A stretch of 64,000 nucleotides of DNA from Ruminococcaceae bacterium UBA1036 (GCA_002316805.1 DCEF01000011.1:5953-69952), one strand, 5' to 3'; counted from the first letter of the stretch, positions 17,915 through 26,578 are shown. Notes: a model not told the origin generated them from the sequence alone. Numbers and translations: made by a program.

Positions 17915-18577
17915 TTGAAAATTGAAATAATCAATTATACGAAAAACCTTTCGCATAATTGCGTCCTCAACAATATTAGCCTCACTCTTGAAAGCGGCCA
18001 CATCTATGGATTTACAGGTAAAAACGGCTCCGGAAAAACAATGCTCATGCGGGCTGTGTGTGGGCTCATCACCCCGTCTTCCGGCGAAGTCAAGATTGAC
18101 GGCAAAGTATTAGGCAGGGATATCTCATTTCCTGAAAGCGTGGGCGTGCTTATCGAAAACCCTGGCTTTACCTCAAGTTTCAGCGGATTTAAAAATTTAA
18201 AATTCCTTGCGCAGATACAAAACCGGATAAATGACGGAGACATAAAAAGCGCAATGAAAAGTGTAGGGCTTGACCCCGAAGATAAAAAAAGTTTCCGCAA
18301 ATATTCTTTGGGCATGAAGCAGAAACTCGGCATAGCTGCAGCAATAATGGAAAAACCAAAACTCCTCATTTTAGACGAGCCATTCAATGCGCTCGATGAA
18401 GAAACCGTAAATAAAATAAGGGGAATAGTAAAGTCTTATAAAAGCAAAGACCACATTGTTATACTCTCATGCCATGACCGCGATGAAATTGACAGCCTCT
18501 GTGATGTGATAATAGAAATCAAGTCAGGCAACATTTCAAATATAATACGCACGGAGAAGGATACTGCCTATGAATAA
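17915..18577 (+). CDS. ABC transporter ATP-binding protein of the bacteriocin-like locus
   Basis: 220-residue ATPase powering the membrane partners encoded before it. Walker A GKNGSGKT (35-42), Q-loop region at IENPGFTSSF, signature SLGMKQKLGI (about 131-140), Walker B LLILDEP (about 152-158) and the switch His in LSCHDRDE. It belongs to the short BcrA/LanF-like antibiotic and lantibiotic transporter class. TTG at 17915 with AAAGGAGG upstream; the last 8 bases overlap the next gene. Confidence 0.88.
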   Translation: MKIEIINYTKNLSHNCVLNNISLTLESGHIYGFTGKNGSGKTMLMRAVCGLITPSSGEVKIDGKVLGRDISFPESVGVLIENPGFTSSFSGFKNLKFLAQIQNRINDGDIKSAMKSVGLDPEDKKSFRKYSLGMKQKLGIAAAIMEKPKLLILDEPFNALDEETVNKIRGIVKSYKSKDHIVILSCHDRDEIDSLCDVIIEIKSGNISNIIRTEKDTAYE

Positions 18578-19148
18578 AACACATAAAGCTAAGGTTTGGG
18601 CAACAACCCTGCTCGTCATTCTGCTTGCAGGCGTATTTGTGGCAATGTTTTATGCAGTTAACACAAAATTTCCAGAGAGCAAAAAGATAGTCCACCCTTA
18701 TGGCCGCCCTTTTATTTATGAAAGTGCAAAAATAACTGTAAAAGGTAAAAAGATTTTAGACAGCGGGCAATTTGCATCCGATAAAGAATTATTGCATATA
18801 CTTAACCCCGATGACACACGCAGCGATTTAAGTGACACAAAAATTGCAATTGTAGACCTGGATTTTTATAACCCTGCAAACAGGCCAATAAATGTTGACC
18901 TTACTGCCTTCCATCTTGAATCAGGCAGCTTTTCCTTGCAGTTTGATTTTCCCCTCATGGCTTACTACAACAAATGCGGCATGAACCTGGAATTAAATAA
19001 ATACGAGCATAAAGTTTTAAAAATGCCTGTGCCGCTAAATAGAGCCAGTTTCAGCAAATCGGAATGGCCACATATTCAGGGCAAAACCTTTTACATTGTC
19101 TATTCCCTGTATCCGGAAAAAAATATAGTAGAATTACCACCTCAATAA
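18570..19148 (+). CDS. Membrane-anchored extracytoplasmic protein, last gene of the ABC locus
   Basis: 192 residues: a basic start, one membrane segment (about 11-31) and an outside domain with ESAKITVKGKKIL, AIVDLDFYNPANRPINVDL and a closing GKTFYIVYSLYP. The NPANRPINVDL stretch resembles DUF4352/LEA-like beta-sandwich proteins. It shares design, not obvious sequence, with the 14709-15488 product. It overlaps the ATPase gene by 8 bases and stops 12 bases from the convergent rsmI stop. Function unknown. Confidence 0.7.
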   Translation: MNKTHKAKVWATTLLVILLAGVFVAMFYAVNTKFPESKKIVHPYGRPFIYESAKITVKGKKILDSGQFASDKELLHILNPDDTRSDLSDTKIAIVDLDFYNPANRPINVDLTAFHLESGSFSLQFDFPLMAYYNKCGMNLELNKYEHKVLKMPVPLNRASFSKSEWPHIQGKTFYIVYSLYPEKNIVELPPQ

Positions 19149-19160
19149 ACCAGCATGGCC

Positions 19161-20045
19161 TTATAAAGGCGGCCCGTGATGTACATCAACACCGGGCTCA
19201 TCTTTATGGGGCCTGTTTTTTTTATCGGCTATCTGTCGATAAATCTCGTTTTTCTTTCGCCCTGTTTCTGAAGAAGCCCGTTTTGCTGCCTCAGAGGCAG
19301 AAAGACCTTGCTCGAGATAGCCTTCGGCAATCGAAATTGCTTTCTGCTCAGGTTCCGGCTCCGGAGGCGTGCGTGGTGCCCCTTCCACAACAAGGACGAA
19401 TTCTCCTTTTGCACTCCCGCCTTCGTACCGCTTTGCCGCTTCCGAAAGTGTTGTGCGTATTACTTCCTCATGTATCTTCGTAAGCTCACGCACAATGGAA
19501 ATGCGGCGGTCGCCCAGTGCAGACAACAAATCTACCAAAGTGTCTGCCAGCTTATGCGGCGCTTCATAAAGCACCATTGTGCGGTGCTCATTTTTCAGTT
19601 CCGCAAGGTGCTCCCTGCGGCTTTTTTTATTTACGCTCAGGAAGCCTTCAAAAGTAAAGCGCCCTGTTGGCAGCCCTGAAACGGCAAGCGCCGAAACAAC
19701 GGCGCTCGGCCCAGGCACAACAAATACAGGTATGCCGCGTTCAGCGCACTGGCGCACCAGCAGTTCGCCCGGGTCCGAGATGGCAGGCATTCCCGCATCT
19801 GAAACAAGCGCACATATCTCGCCATGCTCCATACGGTCACAGATCTTGTCGCCGCGCTGATATTTATTGTGCTCAAAATAGCTTATCATTGGTTTATGGA
19901 TATTAAAATGGCTCAGAAGTTTTCTCGTAACACGCGTATCCTCTGCAGCGATAAAGTCGGCGTCTGAAAGCGCCTGCACCGCACGCGGGGAAAAATCCGA
20001 AAGGTTGCCAATAGGCGTGCCTACAACAACAAGTTTTCCGCTCAT
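19161..20045 (-). CDS. rsmI: 16S rRNA (cytidine1402-2'-O)-methyltransferase
   Basis: Methylates the ribose of C1402 in the ribosomal decoding centre. The 294-residue sequence has the family start LVVVGTPIGNLSD, AAEDTRVTRKLL, ALVSDAGMPAISDPG, VVPGPSAVVSAL and GEFVLVVEG, with a C-terminal helical tail (AISIAEGYLEQGLSASEAAK) typical of the longer RsmI forms. It overlaps the trmN stop by four bases (ATGA). The far C-terminus ends in PHKDEPGVDVHHGPPL and its DNA contains an inverted repeat, possibly part of the transcript end. Confidence 0.95.
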   Translation of the reverse strand: MSGKLVVVGTPIGNLSDFSPRAVQALSDADFIAAEDTRVTRKLLSHFNIHKPMISYFEHNKYQRGDKICDRMEHGEICALVSDAGMPAISDPGELLVRQCAERGIPVFVVPGPSAVVSALAVSGLPTGRFTFEGFLSVNKKSRREHLAELKNEHRTMVLYEAPHKLADTLVDLLSALGDRRISIVRELTKIHEEVIRTTLSEAAKRYEGGSAKGEFVLVVEGAPRTPPEPEPEQKAISIAEGYLEQGLSASEAAKRASSETGRKKNEIYRQIADKKNRPHKDEPGVDVHHGPPL

Positions 20046-20812
20046 CCTTCTCCCTCCCTGTTCTGGCCGTAATCACCGTAAATGCTACGCATCTCTTCAG
20101 AAACGCCGCCGTCTTTATTCTCCATTATCAACACGGGTTCGGCTTTTATGCCCGGCTTCCCGCCGCGCACCGCCTGAAGCAAAAAAAGCGATGGGGCGCT
20201 ACTTTCCCTCTGCTGCACAAAGCATATGCGCTTTGGCTCCAGCCCTGCCGCATGCAGCGAAAACAAAGTGCCACACAGCCTTTCCGGGCGCATACAGCAA
20301 AAGAAACGCCCCCCGCAGCGCAGGAAAGCAGCAGCGGCGGCGGCGATGTCAGAAAACGTGCAGGCTGTTTCATGAAATGCGGCCTGCCTTTCAGCACTCC
20401 TCCCATGTAAACCTGCACCGGCTTCATGGTAAGGTGGGTTGCAGACTATCCGGTCAAGCCCATATGGTATTGCCGATTTTTCATGCAGTTCCTTGATATC
20501 GCACTCTAAAACCTGTATCTTGTTTTCAAAGCCGTTCATCTCTGCGGAGCGCCTAGCCATGCTGCACGCACACTGCTGTATCTCAACAGCATAGACTTTT
20601 TGGGGCTGCGACCGCGCGCACCATATCATTGGTATTGCACCGCACCCTGTGCCGAAGTCGGCGCATAACTCTCCGCTTTCCGGCATGGAAAAATTGGCCA
20701 GAAGAACTGTGTCTGTATAAAAAGTAAATCCATTGCCCGTTATAACAGAAACATCTTTCGAAACCGGCTCAAGCTTCTCATTTTTATTTAAGCGGCAGGA
20801 TATTCCCTCCAA
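20042..20812 (-). CDS. trmN: tRNA1(Val) A37 N6-methyltransferase-like protein (YabB/TrmN6)
   Basis: SAM-dependent N6-adenine tRNA methylase. Motif I is CADFGTGCGAIPM, acidic motif VYAVEIQ, and motif IV IVCNPPYHEAG, all in YfiC/TrmN order. The frame is open back to 20938 but that part lies within the ferredoxin gene, so the start must be later: TTG at 20812 (AGGTGG six bases upstream) gives 256 residues and fits the family; GTG at 20854 with GGCGGAG is the alternative. Located after the ferredoxin and before rsmI, as yabB-yabC in Bacillus, but without the yazA gene normally between them. Confidence 0.87.
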   Translation of the reverse strand: MEGISCRLNKNEKLEPVSKDVSVITGNGFTFYTDTVLLANFSMPESGELCADFGTGCGAIPMIWCARSQPQKVYAVEIQQCACSMARRSAEMNGFENKIQVLECDIKELHEKSAIPYGLDRIVCNPPYHEAGAGLHGRSAERQAAFHETACTFSDIAAAAAAFLRCGGRFFCCMRPERLCGTLFSLHAAGLEPKRICFVQQRESSAPSLFLLQAVRGGKPGIKAEPVLIMENKDGGVSEEMRSIYGDYGQNREGEG

Positions 20813-20888
20813 CCGGTACCACCTGCTTTCCACGGAAAAGAAAAGGCGGGGCACATTAGCGCTCCGCCTTTTGACTGCAATAGTTCTG

Positions 20889-21059
20889 TCAAGCCTGCTT
20901 AGGCGCACCGACCGGGCATACGCTGGCACATGAGCCACACTCTGTGCACTTATCCGGGTCGATTACAAATTTGCCGTCACCTTCAGAAATTGCGCCTACA
21001 GGGCACTGAGCTGCACAGGAACCGCAGGAAATGCAATCATCGCTAATCTGATAAGCCAT
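20889..21059 (-). CDS. 2[4Fe-4S] ferredoxin
   Basis: A 56-residue clostridial-type electron carrier. Two CxxCxxCxxxCP motifs are complete: CISCGSCAAQCP (9-20) and CTECGSCASVCP (38-49). ATG at 21059 with AGGAGGTG seven bases upstream and its own promoter at 21093-21120. It stands between ricT and trmN, a position not used for a ferredoxin in Bacillus. It marks an anaerobic redox metabolism. Confidence 0.95.
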   Translation of the reverse strand: MAYQISDDCISCGSCAAQCPVGAISEGDGKFVIDPDKCTECGSCASVCPVGAPKQA

Positions 21060-21092
21060 ACTTGGGACACCTCCTAAACAAAATTCATTCTA

Positions 21093-21120
21093 ATTGTATC
21101 ATAAAAAGCTGAAATTGCAA
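21093..21120 (-). promoter_or_regulatory. Promoter of the ferredoxin-trmN-rsmI unit
   Basis: TTGCAA (21115-21120), 16-base spacer and TACAAT (21093-21098) on the minus strand, 33 bases before the ferredoxin ATG. Confidence 0.6.
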
Positions 21121-21133
21121 TACGCAGTAAATA

Positions 21134-22015
21134 TTAAGCACCGCCTTGGCCGTTCGAATTTTTTTTAGAAGGCGTGTTTCCAGGTGCAGGGTGTGCATCT
21201 TTTGTCTCTTTCAGCTCTTTGACTTCAGAAGATTTAAAACTGCGTAAAGGCGCATCAGGTGAAAAGTCCATACGCACGCTTACCGTTTCCGCAAGCAGAT
21301 TGCGCTCAGCAACTGTCCCGCGGCCTTCCGGTGTCATCACGGCAGTGCCTATGGCCGGAACAGCGTGCTGCTTTTCAATGTATGTCTCCTGCTCATATTT
21401 AAGGCAGCACATAAGCCTGCCGCATATGCCCGAGATTTTAGCCGGATTCAGCGAAAGGCCCTGTTCTTTTGCCATTTTAATTGAAACAGGCTGAAATCCA
21501 TTTAAAAAAGAGGAGCAGCAGAACGGCCTGCCGCAGATGCCCAGTCCGCCAAGCATTTTGGCTTCGTCACGTACGCCGATCTGCCGCAGCTCAATGCGCG
21601 TATGAAAAACCGACGCAAGGTCCTTGACAAGCTCCCGAAAGTCTACACGCCCGTCTGCCGTAAAGTAAAACAGTATTTTTGAATTGTCAAAAGTATATTC
21701 TACATCTACAAGCTTCATCTCAAGTTTATGGGCGGCGATTTTTTTCAGGCATATCTGGAACGCAGTTTTTTCTTTTTTGTGGTTTTCCTCCACCCGCTTC
21801 AAATCTTCCACTGTTGCCATGCGTATCAGCTTTTTAAGCGGCTGGACAAGTTTGTCTTCACTGACCTGACGGTTTTTCATTGCAACTTCACCGCATTCGA
21901 TGCCGCGGGACGTTTCTACAATTACTTTGCTGCCTTTTTCGAGCTGCTTGCCGTCAGGGTCGAAATAATATACCTTACCAACATTTTTAAAACGGACGCC
22001 AATGATTTCTGCCAT
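21134..22015 (-). CDS. ricT: PSP1-domain protein RicT/YaaT
   Basis: A Y-complex subunit in Bacillus (with RicA and RicF), binding Fe-S clusters and modulating RNase Y and development. The 293-residue product has the PSP1 core with GICGRPFCCSSFL and SGICGRLMCCLKYE, the cysteine pairs that ligate the cluster, and a basic Lys-rich tail. ATG at 22015 with GGAGG five bases upstream; an ATG at 22027 is possible. It overlaps nothing but lies 22 bases after holB. No RicA or RicF gene is in the window. Confidence 0.93.
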   Translation of the reverse strand: MAEIIGVRFKNVGKVYYFDPDGKQLEKGSKVIVETSRGIECGEVAMKNRQVSEDKLVQPLKKLIRMATVEDLKRVEENHKKEKTAFQICLKKIAAHKLEMKLVDVEYTFDNSKILFYFTADGRVDFRELVKDLASVFHTRIELRQIGVRDEAKMLGGLGICGRPFCCSSFLNGFQPVSIKMAKEQGLSLNPAKISGICGRLMCCLKYEQETYIEKQHAVPAIGTAVMTPEGRGTVAERNLLAETVSVRMDFSPDAPLRSFKSSEVKELKETKDAHPAPGNTPSKKNSNGQGGA

Positions 22016-22037
22016 TTTGTCCTCCATGACTTTCCTT

Positions 22038-22907
22038 TCACCGGCCGGCCGAATAGCGCAGACCTGCACAGTAAACAGCAGACAGCAGCGCGGTGTTTGC
22101 ATTCTGCTCCAATGCAGTGCGTGCCGTCTCCGTCTCTTCTACCATGCGCATCAGGCTCCGGCGCGTAAGGCCGCCGCTAAGCATATTCACTGTCTCTTCC
22201 CTGCCGGAAATGAGCGCTTTTCCTCCGGAGCGCTGCACCAGCGCATCGCGGAACAGCAGCAGCAGCTGTTTAAGCACACCGCGGAATGTGCCGCGGTCCT
22301 TAACAAGCTCAGCCAGCCCAAACAGCAGGTCTGCACCTCCTGGAGACAACACCGAGCGTGCAAGGCGCTCCGCAAGGCTCCAGTCAGCCGGAAGGCTTTC
22401 TCCAGCAACATGAAATACCTGCAGGCGTGAGCGCACCGTCGGCAGCAGGGCAGCCGCACTGACTGCCGTTAAAATAAATATGACGTTTTCCGGAGGCTCC
22501 TCCAATATCTTCAGAAGCGCATTCTGTGAAACTTCGGACATATTCTGCACGCCAAGCATAACAAACACCTTGCATGGCGCCTCGTTTGGACGTATATATG
22601 CCTCAGAGCGTATCCTCCGTATGGTATCAACCGGAAAAGCGCGCGGATCTTTTTGGCCGTCTACTGTTATAATATCCGGATGGGAACCGGCCTGCGCTTT
22701 CACGCAGCCTTCACAGTGCCCGCATGGCCTGTCGCCATGCGAAAGGCATACCGCCGCCTGGGCAAGCAGTGCAGCCAGGCGCTCAGTGCCGCTGCCCTGC
22801 TCGCCTTCGAGCAGGATAGCATGCGGCATGCGATTACCGGAAAAAGCGAATGAAAGTCTGCGGCAAACATCCCCGCCGCCGTTAAATCCATCTAAATGTA
22901 ATTTCAT
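22038..22907 (-). CDS. holB: DNA polymerase III delta' subunit
   Basis: Clamp-loader subunit. 289 residues with a delta'-type start (FSGNRMPHAILLEGEQGSG), the zinc cluster CGHCEGC, ALLKILEEPPENVIFIL and the SRC-like TVRSRLQ. The Walker A position reads GEQGSGTER, lacking the Lys of GxxGxGK, which fits the non-hydrolysing delta' role. It overlaps darA by four bases (ATGA) and precedes ricT, as in Bacillus. Confidence 0.92.
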   Translation of the reverse strand: MKLHLDGFNGGGDVCRRLSFAFSGNRMPHAILLEGEQGSGTERLAALLAQAAVCLSHGDRPCGHCEGCVKAQAGSHPDIITVDGQKDPRAFPVDTIRRIRSEAYIRPNEAPCKVFVMLGVQNMSEVSQNALLKILEEPPENVIFILTAVSAAALLPTVRSRLQVFHVAGESLPADWSLAERLARSVLSPGGADLLFGLAELVKDRGTFRGVLKQLLLLFRDALVQRSGGKALISGREETVNMLSGGLTRRSLMRMVEETETARTALEQNANTALLSAVYCAGLRYSAGR

Positions 22908-23227
22908 ACTCTTTCAAACCGCTCCACATTCAGCACAAAAATTGTAGAACCGCCAACAGTCACTTTTACCGGATAAGAAGAATACATTCCCATATCAATC
23001 GCAGACGTATTCGGCACAAACTGCGTACGGCGGCAGCTCTGCTCAGAAATAATGTCGATTACGCGGTCAACCTTGCCATCATCCGTGCCAACGAGGAAAG
23101 TTGTATTACCTGACCTGAGAAACCCGCCGGTTGTCGCAAGTTTTGTGGCAGAAAAACCATTTTTGGTGAGTGCCCCAGCGACTTTGCTGCTGTCGTCATT
23201 TCCTACGATCGCCATGACAAGTTTCAT
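22904..23227 (-). CDS. darA: Cyclic-di-AMP receptor DarA (PII-like, YaaQ)
   Basis: A small trimeric signal protein that binds c-di-AMP. 107 residues from the ATG at 23227 (GGGAGG upstream): MKLVMAIVGNDDSSKVAGAL, TTGGFLRSGNTTFLVG with the ligand-contacting Gly-rich loop, and a C-terminal VPNTSAIDMGMYSSYPVKVTVGG. Usual length 109. The upstream tmk and downstream yaaR of the Bacillus cluster are absent. Confidence 0.94.
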   Translation of the reverse strand: MKLVMAIVGNDDSSKVAGALTKNGFSATKLATTGGFLRSGNTTFLVGTDDGKVDRVIDIISEQSCRRTQFVPNTSAIDMGMYSSYPVKVTVGGSTIFVLNVERFERV

Positions 23228-23321
23228 GCTGAAAACCTCCCGTGCCATACGGCCATATTTCTGCAGCTGTGAAATCTTACCAGTAAGCAGATGTACAGGC
23301 TTAAAATAAAGTCTGTCAAGT

Positions 23322-24605
23322 TTATTTTAGCACGTTAATCTTTATAAAGCCATACCTGCGCAAAAACTCTACGGCTTCTTCAGTTATAAGCTCACCTGGC
23401 ATAACAATCGGGATGCCCGGCGGGCAGGGGCAGGCCGCTTCCGCGGCTATCCTGCCAACCGCTTTGCTTAGGCATGCCGTTACCGACGGTGCCAACACAG
23501 CTTCTCGCAGCCCTTCTTTAACCGGCGGCAGTGCCGGCAGCGAAGGATGCGCAGGCAAAGGCCTGCCGCACGGCAGGTTTTCTATCGCACTTTTAAGGCG
23601 CATAAAATCTTTTTCAGTATTAAACGGAGTTGCGATAAGCACAACATAGTCAGCATCAGCATACTCTGGCTCAACACCGGCTTTACGGAAAAGTTCTGCT
23701 GCTTCCGTACCGTGCAACCCTATTGATGCAGTGTTAAGCGTTATCCGCGTCGGGTCGCCTTTTCCTGCCGGAAGAGCTATCCCGCGGCGCTGTGCAAGCT
23801 TTTTTATTTCCGCTACTTTTTCCTGCAGGGGCAAAAACGCATTGGGATTGGCCTGAAGCCACGCGCGCGCACAGTCAAGCGACGCCATTACTGGATATGA
23901 AGGGCTTGTGGAGCCAAACAGTGCCATGGCGCTCTTGGCATTTGCGGCATAGCGCTCGTCGCCGATGTTAAGCCATGCGCCGCCTGTCAGCACACCGAGC
24001 GTCTTATGCGCCGAATCTGCCGTCATGGAAGCGCCGTAAGCCAAAGGATGAAGCTTTGGTGCCGTAAACATAAGATGTGCCCCGTGGGCACAGTCTACAA
24101 GGAGCGGTATGCCAATCTTGCGGCAGGCAGCGGAGATTGCCTCTACATCCATCAGTCGCCCATAATAGTCAGGGCTTGTAATATAAACTGCCCTTACATC
24201 CGTATTGGCATTCAGCGTTTTCACCATATCATCCGGCATTGCCCACACTGGCTCTATCCCAAGCAGTGCCATGGCATTTACAGCGCTGCGGTGTATAACG
24301 CGCGAGCAGAGCACTTTCCCGCCCTCAGGCAAGGCAAGACGAAACATGGCCTGAATGCAGAGCGTGCACCCGCCTGCCGAAAAGCATGTGCGCGCCGTGC
24401 CAAAAAATTCAGACGCAAGCTTCTCAGCCTGCATTATAGGCCCTGAAGCGTCAAACAGGCTGTCTGTATCTGGAAGCTCCGTGAAGTCGAGCGAGTACAA
24501 ATCCTGCGGCAGTGCTTCCGGATTGTTTTTATGGCCCGGCGTGTGGAATGAAGAGCGGCCGAGGTTTCTATGGTGTACAAGTGCATCGTAAAGCGGCGCT
24601 GGCAT
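23322..24605 (-). CDS. Orn/Lys/Arg decarboxylase family PLP enzyme (YaaO-like)
   Basis: A fold-I PLP decarboxylase; 427 residues, i.e. the short class without the N-terminal wing domain. SSFHTPGHKNNP (18-29), FSAGGCTLCIQAM, VDCAHGAHLMF and the PLP Lys in DSAHKTLGVLTG are all present, ending with the PPGIPIVMPGELI segment typical of the C-terminal domain. ATG with AAAGGAG. It stands where yaaO stands in Bacillus. Arginine, lysine or ornithine specificity cannot be told. Confidence 0.9.
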   Translation of the reverse strand: MPAPLYDALVHHRNLGRSSFHTPGHKNNPEALPQDLYSLDFTELPDTDSLFDASGPIMQAEKLASEFFGTARTCFSAGGCTLCIQAMFRLALPEGGKVLCSRVIHRSAVNAMALLGIEPVWAMPDDMVKTLNANTDVRAVYITSPDYYGRLMDVEAISAACRKIGIPLLVDCAHGAHLMFTAPKLHPLAYGASMTADSAHKTLGVLTGGAWLNIGDERYAANAKSAMALFGSTSPSYPVMASLDCARAWLQANPNAFLPLQEKVAEIKKLAQRRGIALPAGKGDPTRITLNTASIGLHGTEAAELFRKAGVEPEYADADYVVLIATPFNTEKDFMRLKSAIENLPCGRPLPAHPSLPALPPVKEGLREAVLAPSVTACLSKAVGRIAAEAACPCPPGIPIVMPGELITEEAVEFLRRYGFIKINVLK

Positions 24606-24624
24606 GTGAAAGCAAAACTCCTTT

Positions 24625-24655
24625 AAAAAGGCCGCACGGCTTTAGGCTGCGCGGC
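24625..24655 (-). terminator. Terminator after the LCP gene
   Basis: A 10-base stem with one mismatch (24631-24640 with 24646-24655, GC-rich) and a five-T run on the minus strand, between the LCP stop and the decarboxylase ribosome site. Confidence 0.6.
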
Positions 24656-24681
24656 ATAATTATTTGTCTGATTAATTGATA

Positions 24682-25728
24682 TTATCCGGAATACTTTCCC
24701 GTAGGGATATCATTTTCGAAAATAAATGATGTAAAGCTCTTGCGGCATTTGTTGAGATCCAAAATCAGTACGTCAGCCGGCTGCCCGTCAATAACTATTT
24801 CATCTTTTTTTGAGTCCCTGTACTCGCCTTCTTCTGGTACACGGTACTGCTTAAGCGGATAGTGCAGGTATGTGAGTGAATTGGAAGCCAGTGAGACAAC
24901 TTCATTTTTCGTCATGTTTGTTGTCACAAGCGGCAAAACATACGCAAACACACTGTAGATCTGCGGCAGGCTTGCTTTTTTCAGCTTACCTGCAAGGCTT
25001 GAAAATACTTTGCGCTGCCGTTCAGTGCGCGCCTGGTCATTGCCTATAGCGCGTATCCTTGAATAATACCGTGCTTGAAGGCCATCCATATTGTTAACTC
25101 CAGCATGGACCTGTTTGCTGTCGCCCGAATAGGCATTTACAAGGCCGGCTTCTTTTTCTGTCAGTGTCATGGTCACGCCGCCGAGATGGTCAATAATCTT
25201 TGGAAAAACAGAAAAGTCAACAATTACAAAGCGGTCGATGTCTACGCCGAAATTTGCTTCCAGTGTCGAGAGGATCTTTCTGGCACCCTTTGCCCCACCG
25301 CCGACATGCCCATAGGCTCCGTTCAGCTTGTCGTTGCCGTAGCCCGGCACGGCAAGGTACATATCGCGCATGAAAGATGTGATTTTCAGCTTTTTATGGC
25401 GCGTATCTACTGAAACAAGCATCATGCTGTCGCTGCGGCCGGAATCATTTTTCTGGTAGTCATCGCAGCCGAGAAGAAGTATATTCGTTATGGCGTCGTC
25501 ATGGTACAGGCCTCCAAGGATACCGGATTTTGCGCTTACAGCACCGCTCGAGGCATTTCCATTTTCAAAGAGGCTCCCGGTACTGACTTTTGAGCCGCTG
25601 TCCGGCGTATAGTCAATCTTGTCAAGGAGCTGGTCAGCATAGATGCAAATCCCACCGCCTACAAGGAAAATTAAACTTAAAATGAGTATAATGGCGTTTC
25701 GGAACAGCATCATCTTTTTACTTTTCAC
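24682..25728 (-). CDS. LytR-CpsA-Psr (LCP) family wall-polymer ligase
   Basis: Transfers undecaprenyl-linked anionic polymers (teichoic acids, capsule) to peptidoglycan outside the cell. From a GTG at 25728 (GAGGAA upstream) the 348-residue product has one membrane segment (about 8-30), a Ser-rich linker and the LCP domain: ITNILLLGCDD, RSDSMMLVSVD, SFMRDMYL, DKLNGAYG and RYYSRIRAIGNDQARTERQR with the conserved Arg residues that contact pyrophosphate. A GTG at 25776 would add 16 residues without a clear site. Confidence 0.92.
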   Translation of the reverse strand: MKSKKMMLFRNAIILILSLIFLVGGGICIYADQLLDKIDYTPDSGSKVSTGSLFENGNASSGAVSAKSGILGGLYHDDAITNILLLGCDDYQKNDSGRSDSMMLVSVDTRHKKLKITSFMRDMYLAVPGYGNDKLNGAYGHVGGGAKGARKILSTLEANFGVDIDRFVIVDFSVFPKIIDHLGGVTMTLTEKEAGLVNAYSGDSKQVHAGVNNMDGLQARYYSRIRAIGNDQARTERQRKVFSSLAGKLKKASLPQIYSVFAYVLPLVTTNMTKNEVVSLASNSLTYLHYPLKQYRVPEEGEYRDSKKDEIVIDGQPADVLILDLNKCRKSFTSFIFENDIPTGKYSG

Positions 25729-25860
25729 ATTATCATTCCTCAATTTTACAGAGTTCGGAAAATCTCTGACTGCCACTACAGCCTTTTACATCCAAAAACC
25801 ACATTGCTAATGGTACTTATTTTATACTGTATTTTTGAAAAAGTAAACATTAAAGAAATA

Positions 25861-26448
25861 TTATTCCTGCTCATCAAGTGTAAGGCTGTACGAAGGGAGA
25901 AATTCTTCCATAAAATAATCAGCTTCCGGCAGGTGCATGCCCTGCACCGTTTTGCGCAGCGACGCCTCAGCTGTTACAAATTCATTGTTTCCCATACGCT
26001 TTTCTTCCACACATTTTATAATTGCGGAAATTTTATCCGCTGCTTTTACAAGCGGCATCAGCTCTTTGTCAGACTCAAGCGGCTCGCCGAGAAGCGGGCG
26101 GTAAGTCGGCCGCAGGTCTTCTGGCAAAAGGCTGAGAAGCTTTTCGCGCGCAACTTTCTCAACACCACTGTATGCGGAGCGTATCTCGCTGCTGTAATAT
26201 TTGACAGGTGTCGGCATATCCCCCGTGATTATCTCCGTGGCATCGTGAAAAAGCGCCAGCAGGGCGGCCCGCTGCTCATCGGCGTGGCCGCCGAAGCGTT
26301 TGTTGCGCAGAACGGCAAGGGCATGGGCGATTACAGCCGTCTCAAAGCTGTGCTCACACAGGTTTTCTTCGCGTGTATTACGCATCAGGCCCCAACGGTT
26401 GATATTCTTCATGCGTGAGAGTACCGCAAAAAAGTGGTGCATTTTCAA
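25861..26448 (-). CDS. HD-domain 5'-deoxynucleotidase (YfbR family)
   Basis: Dephosphorylates deoxyribonucleoside 5'-monophosphates in YfbR. 195 residues: RWGLMRNTREENLCEHSFETAVIAHAL contains the conserved Arg and first His, LFHDATEIITGDMPTPVKYY carries the HD pair, and ADKISAIIKCVEE has the last metal Asp. Starts at 26448 with GGGGAG upstream. Alone in its unit, divergent to yfhO, with promoter 26481-26509. Confidence 0.9.
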   Translation of the reverse strand: MKMHHFFAVLSRMKNINRWGLMRNTREENLCEHSFETAVIAHALAVLRNKRFGGHADEQRAALLALFHDATEIITGDMPTPVKYYSSEIRSAYSGVEKVAREKLLSLLPEDLRPTYRPLLGEPLESDKELMPLVKAADKISAIIKCVEEKRMGNNEFVTAEASLRKTVQGMHLPEADYFMEEFLPSYSLTLDEQE

Positions 26449-26480
26449 AGATTCTCCCCACTTTTAAATTTTTCTTTCAT

Positions 26481-26509
26481 ATTTTACTGATTTTCTCATA
26501 AAAAAGCAA
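26481..26509 (-). promoter_or_regulatory. Probable promoter of the YfbR-like gene
   Basis: TTGCTT (26504-26509), 17-base spacer, TAAAAT (26481-26486) on the minus strand, 33 bases before the ATG. Confidence 0.5.
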
Positions 26510-26550
26510 TAAAAAACTAAAATTTTTCACCAACTTTAAGAGCTTATACA

Positions 26551-26578
26551 TTGTTTGTACAAATCATTGTGCTATAAT
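26551..26578 (+). promoter_or_regulatory. Probable promoter of the yfhO-csbB unit
   Basis: TTGTTT (26551-26556), 16-base spacer, TATAAT (26573-26578), 34 bases before the GTG start. Confidence 0.6.

Noticed and set aside
19173..19198. Palindrome TGATGTACATCA within GC arms at the rsmI 3' end
   Set aside because: Lies inside coding sequence and no T-run follows in either direction; cannot be called a terminator.
22038..22907. Missing Walker A lysine in HolB as a sign of decay
   Set aside because: A non-functional P-loop is a normal property of delta' subunits.
23228..23321. TTGACA near 23317 as a darA promoter
   Set aside because: A good -35 but no acceptable -10 at 16-18 bases; readthrough from the decarboxylase gene is as likely.
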